The notes under the pieces: generated by a model | Told to the model about the DNA's origin: nothing | What the model saw: only the letters and a program-made list of their open reading frames with translations | Databases searched by the model: none | Part shown: piece after piece, positions 51,889 through 60,807 of the stretch | How positions within the stretch are numbered: position 1 is the first letter of the stretch | How the letters are laid out: every line of letters starts with the position of its first letter | Source: CBDAQD01 sp965275905 | Lineage (GTDB): Bacteria; Pseudomonadota; Alphaproteobacteria; Rhizobiales; JAJFHC01 | Direction: 5' to 3' | DNA length: 64,000 nt | NCBI GenBank assembly: GCA_965275905.1 | Contig: CBDHYJ010000074.1 | Location: forward strand, 23,440-87,439 | Made by a program: the position numbers and the translations under genes

Positions 51889-53946
51889 ATGTCGCGGCTT
51901 GCGCGCCTGACAAAAGCAAGAACCGCTGCCGTAATCGGCGGCCGTGAAGCCGGGATCGTCATCAGGCAATTGAAGGACCTCGGCTTTACGGGCGAGATCT
52001 GGCCGGTCAACCCGAAGCGGCCGGAGATCGAAGGGATTGCCTGCTTCAGTTCGGTCGATGCTCTCCCCGGCGCGCCCGATGCCGCCTTCATCGGTGTACC
52101 ACGCGAGGCGACCATCGAGCAGGTGGCAACGCTGTCGGCCCTGGGCGCCGGCGGTGCCGTCTGTTATGCGTCGGGATTTGCCGAGGTGGGGGCCGAAGGC
52201 CGTACCCTGGAGGGCCGACTGGTCGATGCGGCAGGCGAAATGCCCATTGTCGGCCCGAACTGCCACGGGTTCGTGAATTATCTCGACCGGGTCGTCATGT
52301 GGCCGGATGCCCATGGCGGCAAACCCGTGGAGAGCGGTGTCGCCATTGTCAGCCAGAGCGGCAACATGGCAATCAATTTCACCATGCAAAGGCGCGGGCT
52401 GCCGCTTGCCGGCGTCTATTCCCTCGGCAATCAGGCGCAGCTCGGCATGGCGGACCTGATCGAAGCACTGGCCGAAGACGAGCGCGTCACCGCGATCGGG
52501 CTGCACATTGAAGGTCTGGACGACATTGCAGCGTTCTCACGGGCCGCCGGCATCGCGCGGGAAAAGAGAACGCCCATCGTTGCACTGAAAACCGGACGTT
52601 CCGCGGCGGCAGCGCGGATCACGGAAAGCCACACAAGTTCGCTGGCCGGTCCGGACAAACTGTACGCCGCCCTGTTTGCACGGACCGCAGTCGCCCGGGT
52701 CAACACCGTTACGGCTCTGCTGGAGGCCCTGAAGCTGCTGCACTTTGGCGGCCCTATCGACGGGAACCGGATCGCGTCGATGAGCTGTTCGGGCGGCGAG
52801 GCCGCTCTTGTCGCCGATCTCGCCGAACCCCTCGGCCTTGTCTTCCCGGAACTGACCGCATCCCATCAGGCTCAGGTCCGGTCGACCCTCAACGATTACG
52901 TGGATGTCGCCAACCCGCTCGACTACCACACCTTTATCTGGGGAGACGACGACGCGCTTGAGGCCTGCTACGGCGCCATGCTCGACGGCGGATTCGATGC
53001 GACCATGCTCATAAACGACATCCCCGACCGCGATCATCTTGACGCATCGCAGTGGCAGGCAGCGACGCGGGCGATGATACGCGCGGCAAACGCACGCGAA
53101 GCACGGGCAATGGTCGTCGCCACCTTGCCCGAATGCCTGCCGGAGGCGATGGCGGATGAGCTTTCGGGCGCCGGCATCGCGCCAATGATCGGGCTTGAGG
53201 ACTGCCTGTCTGCCCTTTCGGCGGCAGCAGCCATCGGCAGAGGCTGGGACGTCGGGGCCGCACCTTTCAGCCCTGCCCTGCCCGCGCCCGCTCGTGACGC
53301 GGAGACACGGCCCCTCGATGAAAACGAAGCCAAGCAGCGCCTTTCAGAAGTCGGCGTGCGTGTGCCTCAAAGGTCGGAATGCTTGGCTACGGACGCACCC
53401 GGCGTCGCCGCTGCAATCGGGTTTCCGGTGGTTGTGAAAGCCCTGAGCGACACGCTTGCACACAAGTCCGATGCAGGTGGCGTTCGTCTGGGCCTTGCTG
53501 ACGAAAACGCCGTTGCTGTCGCGGCAGCCGAGATGGCAAATCTCAGCGACCGGTTTCTCGTCGAGGAAATGATTAGTGATGGCGTGGCGGAAATCATCGT
53601 TGGCATCGAGAACGACGCCCAATTCGGACCGGCGCTCGTGATCGGGTCCGGCGGCATCCTCACCGAACTGGTCGGAGACAGTGCGACACTCCTCCTGCCA
53701 ACAAACGAAACGGAGCTTCGCGCCGCGCTCGCCGGCTTGAAAGTCTCTAGATTGCTCGACGGATACCGCGGCAAACCCGAGGGAGATGTAGATGCGTTCG
53801 TTTCGGCAGCGCTCGCGATCGCGGATTTCGCCGTCGACCATCACGACACCCTTGCAGCTCTCGACGTGAATCCGCTGATCGTTCGTCCGAAAGGCGACGG
53901 CGTCTGCGCTGTCGATGCCTGGATGCGTCTTGTCGACAACAGTTGA
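51889..53946 (+). CDS. NDP-forming acyl-CoA synthetase
   Basis: A 685-residue acetate-CoA ligase (ADP-forming)-type protein with CoA-binding and succinyl-CoA-ligase-like domains, then a C-terminal ATP-grasp domain. The phospho-His is His248 in ESHTSSLAG; GPNCHGFVNY and SQSGNMA are also typical. As the last gene of the carnitine operon it would activate gamma-butyrobetaine, crotonobetaine or carnitine with CoA, a step done by AMP-forming CaiC in E. coli. Starts one base after the dehydrogenase stop. Confidence 0.85.
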   Translation: MSRLARLTKARTAAVIGGREAGIVIRQLKDLGFTGEIWPVNPKRPEIEGIACFSSVDALPGAPDAAFIGVPREATIEQVATLSALGAGGAVCYASGFAEVGAEGRTLEGRLVDAAGEMPIVGPNCHGFVNYLDRVVMWPDAHGGKPVESGVAIVSQSGNMAINFTMQRRGLPLAGVYSLGNQAQLGMADLIEALAEDERVTAIGLHIEGLDDIAAFSRAAGIAREKRTPIVALKTGRSAAAARITESHTSSLAGPDKLYAALFARTAVARVNTVTALLEALKLLHFGGPIDGNRIASMSCSGGEAALVADLAEPLGLVFPELTASHQAQVRSTLNDYVDVANPLDYHTFIWGDDDALEACYGAMLDGGFDATMLINDIPDRDHLDASQWQAATRAMIRAANAREARAMVVATLPECLPEAMADELSGAGIAPMIGLEDCLSALSAAAAIGRGWDVGAAPFSPALPAPARDAETRPLDENEAKQRLSEVGVRVPQRSECLATDAPGVAAAIGFPVVVKALSDTLAHKSDAGGVRLGLADENAVAVAAAEMANLSDRFLVEEMISDGVAEIIVGIENDAQFGPALVIGSGGILTELVGDSATLLLPTNETELRAALAGLKVSRLLDGYRGKPEGDVDAFVSAALAIADFAVDHHDTLAALDVNPLIVRPKGDGVCAVDAWMRLVDNS

Positions 53947-54053
53947 GATAACTGGCGCCATTTCCTCTTTAAGCCTGATACGGCCTGCCTCTGGCCTCTC
54001 GCCGGAGCGCGGCTATACTCGGCGGCCCATCATCTGGAGCCTTCGAGCGACTC

Positions 54054-55796
54054 ATGCCAAGACCACATCGCAAAAAGCCGGAAGATCTCAGAAGCGCGCG
54101 CTGGACAGCGCCGGACGACCTGCGGAGTTTCGGCCACCGGTCTAGACTTATGCAGATGGGTTACGCGCCGGACGACTGGAGCGGGCGTCCGGTCATCGGC
54201 ATCCTGAACACCTGGTCCGACATCAATCCCTGTCACTCCCACTTTCCCGAACGGGTGCAAGACGTGAAGCGGGGCATCCTTCAGGCAGGCGGCTTCCCCA
54301 TCGAACTTCCCGCACTTTCACTGTCGGAGAACTTCGTCAAACCGACAACCATGCTCTACCGCAACATGCTGGCCATGGACGCCGAGGAGTTGATCCGCTG
54401 TCATCCGGTCGACGGTGTGGTTCTGATGGGCGGGTGCGACAAGACCACACCGGGGCTTCTCATGGGCGCAACCAGTGCCGGACTACCCGCTATCTATGTG
54501 CCTGCGGGCCCGATGCTGCGTGGCAACTGGCGCGGCGAACCGCTCGGCTCCGGCTCCGACGCCTGGAAGTACTGGGACGAGCGGCGCGCGGGAGAGATTT
54601 CTTCGGCCGACTGGTCCGAACTTGAAGGCGGAATCGCCCGCAGCGCAGGGACGTGCATGACCATGGGAACGGCGAGCACCATGACGGCGATCACGGAAGC
54701 GCTCGGCATGACGCTCCCGGGCGCCTCGTCCATTCCTGCGGTCGATGCGGCCCATGCCCGGATGGCGGCGGCATCGGGGCGGCGGATCATCGACATGGTC
54801 TGGGAGGACCTCAAGCCGTCCGACATCATGACTGCACGCGCCTTCGACAATGCTATTTCGGTCGCCATGGCCATGGGTTGCTCGACCAATGCCGTGATCC
54901 ATGTGGTCGCGCAGGCCCGCCGGGCCGGCGTCACAGTCAGCCTCGACAGTTTCGAAGCGGCCGCGGGCAATGTCCCGGTCCTCGCCAACATACGGCCGAC
55001 CGGCGATCGCTATCTCATGGAGGACTTCTACTTCGCGGGCGGACTGCCGGGTCTCATGTCACGGCTTACAGAACATCTGCATCTGGGCGAGATCACGGTG
55101 ACCGGGGAAACGCTCGGCGCGAACATCGAGGGCGCCCGGGTGCACGATGACGATGTCATCCGTTCGCTCGACAATCCGGTCTATGACGGGCCGCCCATCG
55201 CCGTTCTCAGGGGCAATCTGGCGCCCGACGGCTGCGTGATGAAGCCCGGCGCGTGCGAAGCCAGATTGCGGAAACATACCGGCCCGGCGCTGGTTTTCGA
55301 CGACTACCCGGCCATGAAGGCTGCTGTCGACGACGAAGATCTCGACGTCACCGCGGACACCGTTCTGATCCTGCGCAACGCAGGGCCTCTGGGCGGACCC
55401 GGGATGCCGGAATGGGGCATGCTGCCGATCCCGACGAAACTCGTGAAACAGGGCGTCCGCGACATGGTCCGGATTTCCGACGCGCGCATGAGCGGCACCA
55501 GTTACGGCGCCTGTATCCTGCATGTGAGTCCGGAAGCCTTTGCCGGCGGACCACTCGCCCTCGTCCGCACGGGTGACATGATCACGCTCGACATCGATGC
55601 TCGAAAGCTCGAGATGGCAGTGGCCGAGGACGAACTGGCGGAACGCCGCGCGGCGTGGACGCAACCTGAGCCGCGTTTCGGGCGCGGCTACGGCTGGATG
55701 TTCTCACGCCATGTCCGTCAGGCACACGAGGGCTGTGACTTCGATTTCCTGGAAACCGCATTCGGTGCCTCACCCGGCGAGCCGGACATATTCTGA
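54054..55796 (+). CDS. IlvD/Edd-family dehydratase, sugar-acid type
   Basis: A 580-residue dehydratase with the three Cys that ligate the [2Fe-2S] cluster (Cys60 in NPCH, Cys128 in GGCDKTTPG, Cys201 in GTCMTMGTAST) and Lys130. Length and the ARMSGTSYGACILHVSPE motif place it with L-arabinonate/D-xylonate dehydratases rather than IlvD. No sugar genes flank it, so a different polyhydroxy-acid substrate is possible. Convergent with the DUF1028 gene. Confidence 0.88.
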   Translation: MPRPHRKKPEDLRSARWTAPDDLRSFGHRSRLMQMGYAPDDWSGRPVIGILNTWSDINPCHSHFPERVQDVKRGILQAGGFPIELPALSLSENFVKPTTMLYRNMLAMDAEELIRCHPVDGVVLMGGCDKTTPGLLMGATSAGLPAIYVPAGPMLRGNWRGEPLGSGSDAWKYWDERRAGEISSADWSELEGGIARSAGTCMTMGTASTMTAITEALGMTLPGASSIPAVDAAHARMAAASGRRIIDMVWEDLKPSDIMTARAFDNAISVAMAMGCSTNAVIHVVAQARRAGVTVSLDSFEAAAGNVPVLANIRPTGDRYLMEDFYFAGGLPGLMSRLTEHLHLGEITVTGETLGANIEGARVHDDDVIRSLDNPVYDGPPIAVLRGNLAPDGCVMKPGACEARLRKHTGPALVFDDYPAMKAAVDDEDLDVTADTVLILRNAGPLGGPGMPEWGMLPIPTKLVKQGVRDMVRISDARMSGTSYGACILHVSPEAFAGGPLALVRTGDMITLDIDARKLEMAVAEDELAERRAAWTQPEPRFGRGYGWMFSRHVRQAHEGCDFDFLETAFGASPGEPDIF

Positions 55797-55817
55797 ACCT
55801 CGTACAGGAACGCCAGC

Positions 55818-56495
55818 CTACTCGTCGCCGGGCACGCCGTAGCTGGGCGCTTCCGACGGATTGACCGCGCGGTTGCGGTAATCCTCCATCTGCGGCGCAT
55901 AGTCCGTCCACAGCGTGCGCAACTGCTCAACCGGGCCGATGTCGGCCCAGTCGACGCGAAGGTCGACAAGCGGGAACGGCTGATCGTCGACCACGAGCAG
56001 CGAAGCAGAATGTACAGGCCCCTCCTCGCCTCCGGCCCGTTCGCCCGCTTCGAGTGCGCGTAGCAACCGCTCGGCGAGGTGTTCGCCCGCGTTGGCGGCG
56101 AAGGCGTCCGCCATGGCATGAGGAACGCCAATGGAGCTGAGCAGATTGCCTGCCGCGCGACAATCCTCGCCCGCGACATCGGCGTTTGTGCCCAGGATCT
56201 TCTCGCCGGTAAAGCAGGCGGTATTGCCCCGCCTGTCGACGACGGTCAATTGGCGGTACTCCAGAAATGCACGGCGCGTCATGGCGTTTTGCAATGCCGT
56301 CTCCGCATCCTCGCCATGGGCCAGCCCGTCGAGAATGATAGGGCCCAGTGCCGGATCGGTGACATTCTGCGTGGCGACAGCACCCGCGCCCGCACGAGCA
56401 TGGGGGCAGCGGGCTCCGACGCAGATACTGGATGTCGTGATGGCGACGCCGAACATGCCGGTCCGGGCGCAGCGCCCGACGATTGAAAATGTCAC
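55818..56495 (-). CDS. DUF1028 Ntn-hydrolase-like protein
   Basis: A 225-residue DUF1028 protein beginning MTFSIVGRC, so Thr2 is a candidate N-terminal nucleophile. GAVATQNVTDPALGP and TGEKILGTNADVAGEDC are family marks. Members are thought to act as amidohydrolases. The ATG overlaps the stop of the Rieske gene. It is last in a four-gene operon with hpaB-like, ridA and Rieske genes. Confidence 0.82.
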   Translation of the reverse strand: MTFSIVGRCARTGMFGVAITTSSICVGARCPHARAGAGAVATQNVTDPALGPIILDGLAHGEDAETALQNAMTRRAFLEYRQLTVVDRRGNTACFTGEKILGTNADVAGEDCRAAGNLLSSIGVPHAMADAFAANAGEHLAERLLRALEAGERAGGEEGPVHSASLLVVDDQPFPLVDLRVDWADIGPVEQLRTLWTDYAPQMEDYRNRAVNPSEAPSYGVPGDE

Positions 56496-57670
56496 TGGGC
56501 GGCCTCGCGTGCTGCAATGGTCACGTCCGCTCCCAGCGTGCGGGCAAGATATCTCGAAAAATCGTGGATCGAACGCTCGAGCCAGCTCAACGGTCCGGGT
56601 CGCGTCAGCGGTGCAACCGCACCCTTGTAGATACCTTCAACAACGAACCTGTCCTCGTCGTTGACCGCGTCGAAGAACGCCCCGGTCTCGGCAAGAAACT
56701 GCTTCGGATCGTCCAGACCGGCCATCACCTCAGGCGCGATCGCCGCGCCAAACCGCACCATCACCTCGCCTGTGCCCCTGGGCCGGAGCGACAGGTACCA
56801 CATGTGGTCGGGTGCCAGCACGTACATGTGGGTCGGAAACACCGTCGGCATCACAGTCGTATTGCGCCACTTGCCCCGCAGGACCTTGTTGTCGCGGTGC
56901 GCGAGGCCATACCTGGCGTCCTTGGTCTTCGTAAATGTCTGGTAGGTGAACGCTTCATAGACCTGCTTGGGAAAACTGACCGAGTCAGCAGGGAACCATG
57001 CGCCGACAGTCTTCTTGTGGGCGACGGGCAGATGATAGCCTTCCATGAAGTTCTCGGTCAGAAGCTTCCAGTTGGTCTGCCAGACATGATCCTGATGCAG
57101 GACCGGAACATAGCCGTCCAGCCGATATCGGGACACAACGCCGTCAAGCGGAGCAAGCAGATCCGCGACCGCCGGCGCCTGGTCATTCAGAGTAACGTAG
57201 ATCCAGCCGTGCCAGATTTCCGTCCGAATTTCCGGCAAACAGATGCCCGATGCGTCGAAGTCCTCGGTCTTGTCCATGTGGGATGCATGGACCAGTTTGC
57301 CCTTAAGGTCGTAGGTCCAGGCGTGATAGGGGCAGACTATCCTTCCCTTGCGGCCGCGGCCTTCAAGCAGCTGCATCATCCGGTGACGGCAGACATTGGC
57401 GAATGTGCGGATCACGCCGTCCTTGCCGCGCGTACAGAACACAGGCTGCTCGCCAACAGAGAACGTCAGGTAGTCACCGGCATCCGGGATCTCTGCTGCC
57501 AGTCCCGGACTGAACCACTCGCGCGCAAAGATACGTTCCTGTTCAAGAGCCAGAATTTCATCCGAAAGGTAGAGGCCGGGCGGCATCGCCGTCGCCCGGT
57601 CCATCGGCGCTGCCGCAATCGCCTCGAGCTCACCCAGAAGCGCACGGGCCTCGACCCCAATCTCGACCAT
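56492..57670 (-). CDS. Rieske non-heme iron oxygenase, quaternary-amine type by its bridging residue
   Basis: A 392-residue oxygenase alpha subunit. Rieske cluster: Cys94-x-His96 and Cys113-x2-His116 (CPYHAW). Mononuclear iron: His213 and His218 (ENFMEGYHLPVAH). The bridging acid at 210 is Glu instead of the Asp of ring-hydroxylating dioxygenases, a feature shared with carnitine, betaine and stachydrine oxygenases. No reductase partner is adjacent. It is five bases after ridA and overlaps DUF1028. Substrate probably a methylated or N-heterocyclic betaine; inferred. Confidence 0.87.
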   Translation of the reverse strand: MVEIGVEARALLGELEAIAAAPMDRATAMPPGLYLSDEILALEQERIFAREWFSPGLAAEIPDAGDYLTFSVGEQPVFCTRGKDGVIRTFANVCRHRMMQLLEGRGRKGRIVCPYHAWTYDLKGKLVHASHMDKTEDFDASGICLPEIRTEIWHGWIYVTLNDQAPAVADLLAPLDGVVSRYRLDGYVPVLHQDHVWQTNWKLLTENFMEGYHLPVAHKKTVGAWFPADSVSFPKQVYEAFTYQTFTKTKDARYGLAHRDNKVLRGKWRNTTVMPTVFPTHMYVLAPDHMWYLSLRPRGTGEVMVRFGAAIAPEVMAGLDDPKQFLAETGAFFDAVNDEDRFVVEGIYKGAVAPLTRPGPLSWLERSIHDFSRYLARTLGADVTIAAREAAQ

Positions 57671-57675
57671 TACCC

Positions 57676-58095
57676 CTATTCCTCATCAGGTATGACCGCC
57701 GTCACCTCGATCTCCATCACCCATTCAGGTCGGGCGAGGCCGTCGACGATCAGTCCGGTCGAGACAGGATACACCCCTTTGAGCCATTTGCCGATCACCT
57801 GATACACCTCGTCTCGATATCCGCGATCGGTCAGGTAGACCTGCATGCGGCAGATCTGGTCCAGGCTAGAGCCGGCCTCCTCAAGCAGCTGCTTCACGTT
57901 GCGCATGGCCTGATCGGTCTGGGCAGCGGCATCGCCGGTGCCGACGCTTTCGCTGGTGTCAAGGTCCTGCCCGACCTGACCGCGCACAAACACCGTCGTG
58001 CCCCGGGCTTTCACAACCTGACACAGATCGTTGTCGAGTTTCTGGTTCGGATACGTGTCGCGCGTGTTGAATTTGCGCAGCCGCTCGTGCGTCAT
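57676..58095 (-). CDS. ridA: RidA/YjgF-family enamine/imine deaminase
   Basis: A 139-residue RidA protein from ATG 58095 behind AGGAGGGG. Typical features are VFVRGQVGQD, QAMRNVKQLLEEAGSSLDQI and the C-terminal RPEWVMEIEVTAV. RidA enzymes hydrolyse reactive enamines or imines, or act as ring-opening helpers in N-heterocycle pathways. Its placement between oxygenases suggests the latter. Confidence 0.87.
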   Translation of the reverse strand: MTHERLRKFNTRDTYPNQKLDNDLCQVVKARGTTVFVRGQVGQDLDTSESVGTGDAAAQTDQAMRNVKQLLEEAGSSLDQICRMQVYLTDRGYRDEVYQVIGKWLKGVYPVSTGLIVDGLARPEWVMEIEVTAVIPDEE

Positions 58096-58129
58096 GGCCC
58101 CTCCTGGTTCGAGATATCTTGACAGACGG

Positions 58130-59596
58130 CTATTCAGCCGCCTGAGGGCGCTCGCCAAGCACGTTGTCCGACAATCCGGCCGAATTCTTGACGAAATCGA
58201 GCGGTTCGTCCCAACCGAAGTTGCGATAGACCGCGGCCAGATGCGCGAACGGCGGGGACTGCGCGAAAAGCTGGAACGTGAGGCGATGACCGGCATAGTC
58301 CGAGTTGAGCAGATCGCGCGCAAACGCGAGAAGCTTGCGACGGTCGTCGGCCATCCAGTTTTCGTTGATCGTATAGAACTTCCTGAGCCACGGGCCGGTC
58401 TCCTCGCCTTCGAATGAAGACGCATCCGGCGTAATGCAGATCTGACCGCCGCACAGCTCGCGTGCGATGTGCATCATCGCCGGGAGATTCGTACAGGCAT
58501 GAACCCGGCCGGTCATGAGCAAAGACTGGTTCGGCATCAGAAGGCCGTTGGGGCTTTCATCCGCCATGGCGATCGATGCGGTGAGATGGGCATTGATGCC
58601 CTCCCTGTAAACGGCAAGCTGCGCCAGCTTTTCCTGAACCGCCGGCTGTTTGTCGAGGCCTGTCTGCCTGACGTTCCAGAGCGCGGCACCGATCATCATG
58701 TCGGCATAGGTCAGCATGCGCTGTACGAAGGAGAACGCCGAATAGCGGTGCAGGGTTGCCCTGATGAAGGTCGCGGCGCGGGTGTGCTGATAGAACAGAA
58801 TGTCCTCCCACGGGATCAGCACGTCGTCGAGAACCATCAGTGTGTCGACTTCATCGAACCGGTTCGACAGAGGATAGTCGTCTGCCGGAGCCCGGCCGGC
58901 AAAGCCGGTCCGGCAAATGTGCTTCACGCCCGGCGCATTCATATGAACGATGCAGCCCAGCGCATAGTCGGACAGCTTGGCGTCTCCCCAATTGGCTATC
59001 GTCGGCTTCAGAAAGGCCTGATTGGAATACGCCGCGGCGGTTTCATATTTCGCGCCGCGAATGACGATGCCCTCGTCGGTCTCCTTCACGACATGGACCA
59101 GCATGTCCGGATCCTGGTCCTGCGGCCGCTTGGAGCGGTCGCCTTTCGGATCGGTGTTGGCGGAAACATGGAACGGATCGTTCTTGAGGACCGTGTGGAT
59201 GTGCCGCTCAATGTTTTCGGCGAACCGCGGGTCGATCTCGTTGAGGATTTCCTTGCCGTCCCAGAGCGACCACATCTCACCGACCGTTTCATCGCCGACA
59301 CGGGTTACGACACCGCCGATATCGTTCATCACGAGGTCAACCGCAGCGCGCTTGCGATCCCAGATCTCTTTCGTGTGAGGCAGTTGCAGACCGACGGCAA
59401 AACGCTCGCCGTCTTCCTCATAGGTCATGGCGTCCCGGGTAGCCGGGTCATGCTGCATGTCATAGATCCGGGCCCGAACATCGATGACAGGCTTGAACAT
59501 CGGGTGCGTCGTGACGTCGTCCACCCGCTCTCCGTTCATGTAGACTTCGCGGCCGTCACGCAGCGACTCGCGGTATTGCTCGCCTGTCCGGATCAT
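58130..59596 (-). CDS. HpaB-type FADH2-dependent oxygenase
   Basis: A 488-residue protein of the 4-hydroxyphenylacetate 3-hydroxylase family: MIRTGEQYRESLRDGREVYM at the start and HMNAPGVKHICRTGFAG near residue 220, then LDDVLIPWEDILFYQ. It needs reduced FAD from a separate reductase, which is not in this window. It is the first gene of a LysR-controlled operon; the ring or amine it oxidises is unknown. A 4-hydroxyphenylacetate role is unlikely without hpaC or meta-cleavage genes nearby. Confidence 0.85.
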   Translation of the reverse strand: MIRTGEQYRESLRDGREVYMNGERVDDVTTHPMFKPVIDVRARIYDMQHDPATRDAMTYEEDGERFAVGLQLPHTKEIWDRKRAAVDLVMNDIGGVVTRVGDETVGEMWSLWDGKEILNEIDPRFAENIERHIHTVLKNDPFHVSANTDPKGDRSKRPQDQDPDMLVHVVKETDEGIVIRGAKYETAAAYSNQAFLKPTIANWGDAKLSDYALGCIVHMNAPGVKHICRTGFAGRAPADDYPLSNRFDEVDTLMVLDDVLIPWEDILFYQHTRAATFIRATLHRYSAFSFVQRMLTYADMMIGAALWNVRQTGLDKQPAVQEKLAQLAVYREGINAHLTASIAMADESPNGLLMPNQSLLMTGRVHACTNLPAMMHIARELCGGQICITPDASSFEGEETGPWLRKFYTINENWMADDRRKLLAFARDLLNSDYAGHRLTFQLFAQSPPFAHLAAVYRNFGWDEPLDFVKNSAGLSDNVLGERPQAAE

Positions 59597-59662
59597 TGAA
59601 CTTGCCTTTCCGAATGAGTGGTCACCACAACGCGCAGCCAGAATGCCATTCCCCAGAAGCCA

Positions 59663-59682
59663 GATAAAATATTTTTTATCTT
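59663..59682. promoter_or_regulatory. Perfect inverted repeat, probable LysR binding site
   Basis: AGATAAAA and TTTTATCT separated by TATT, between divergent hpaB-like and LysR starts. The AGATAAA/TTTATCT half-sites match those of the palindrome at 40200-40220. Confidence 0.65.
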
Positions 59683-59737
59683 TGATTTAGACAGGTATTA
59701 TCTATTCAGAAAACTGGGTTCGAAGTGCGATGGCGCC

Positions 59738-60679
59738 ATGCAGAAGTTCACCCTTCGCCAGCTTGACTACTTTGTGATCGCAGCCGAAAGCGAGAGCCTC
59801 GCCGAAGCGGCGTCGCGCGCAAATGTGTCCCAACCCTCCATATCGACGGCCATTGCAAAACTGGAGGATCAACTGGGTGTCCAGTTGTTCGTCCGGCATC
59901 ACGCCCAGGGCATATCTCTTACACACATGGGCCGTCGCGTGCTGGGAGACGCCCGCAACCTGCTGCGACAGGCGGCGGATTTCGAACATAACGCGGCGGA
60001 CTCGGGCGAGGCATTGCGCGGCGCACTCGAGATTGGCTGCTTCGTGACCTTTGCGCCCGCATTCATGCCCGCCCTTATCACCGCATTTTCACGGATGCAC
60101 CCCGACGTCTCCCTCAGACTTCACGAAGCGACCCAGGATGAACTCGTTGCGGGCCTGACTGCGGGCAGGCTCGATCTCGCTCTGCTGTATGATCTGGAGC
60201 TTCCCGACCGGATCCAGTGCGAACACGTTGCAACAGGTCACCCTTACGCGTTGCTCCATGCCGGACACCCGCTGGCGAAACGCCGCCGAATACCGCTTCG
60301 GGATCTGTCGTCGGAGCCCTTTATCCTGCTCGATGTTCCACCCAGCAGAACATACTTCCTGGGGCTTTTCGAAGCCGCCGGCCTCTCTCCGGAGGTGGCC
60401 TTTGCCTCATCGTCACTCGAAATGGTCCGCGGCCTGGTGGGATCCGGCGCCGGTTTCTCCCTTCTGGTCACCCGCCCCCACGGTGACGCGACATATGACG
60501 GGTCAGCGCTCGCAATCAGGCCAATCGACACCGCTGCGAGGCCGAGTGAGATCTCCCTTGCGCGGCTGGAACAGATTTCCCCCACACGCATCATGGAGAC
60601 GTTTTCTTCGTTTTGCAGAGACTGGTTCAGGGATCACGCCCGTCTCGAAAAGCCGGAACAGACACGACGGGTTCCGTAG
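59738..60679 (+). CDS. LysR-family regulator of the HpaB-RidA-Rieske operon
   Basis: A 313-residue LysR protein with the helix-turn-helix LRQLDYFVIAAESESLAEAA and VSQPSISTAIAKLEDQLG, and a CynR/CbbR-like effector domain. It lies divergent from the hpaB-like gene, with a perfect palindrome 56 bases upstream of its ATG 59738, so it probably activates that operon and regulates itself. The inducer is unknown. Confidence 0.87.
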   Translation: MQKFTLRQLDYFVIAAESESLAEAASRANVSQPSISTAIAKLEDQLGVQLFVRHHAQGISLTHMGRRVLGDARNLLRQAADFEHNAADSGEALRGALEIGCFVTFAPAFMPALITAFSRMHPDVSLRLHEATQDELVAGLTAGRLDLALLYDLELPDRIQCEHVATGHPYALLHAGHPLAKRRRIPLRDLSSEPFILLDVPPSRTYFLGLFEAAGLSPEVAFASSSLEMVRGLVGSGAGFSLLVTRPHGDATYDGSALAIRPIDTAARPSEISLARLEQISPTRIMETFSSFCRDWFRDHARLEKPEQTRRVP

Positions 60680-60807
60680 CAGCTAACGGCTGTTAACTTC
60701 CCTCCGATTAACCAGAGATTGAACACACGAATTGTCGGTGTGAACTGTTCCGCATACGATGCCTATGGAAGCGTATGGGCCAAGCCCTTGAACGAAGAGG
60801 AACGCGT

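Noticed and set aside
58130..59596. 4-hydroxyphenylacetate degradation
   Set aside because: No hpaC reductase or meta-cleavage genes accompany the HpaB-like gene; its operon partners point elsewhere.
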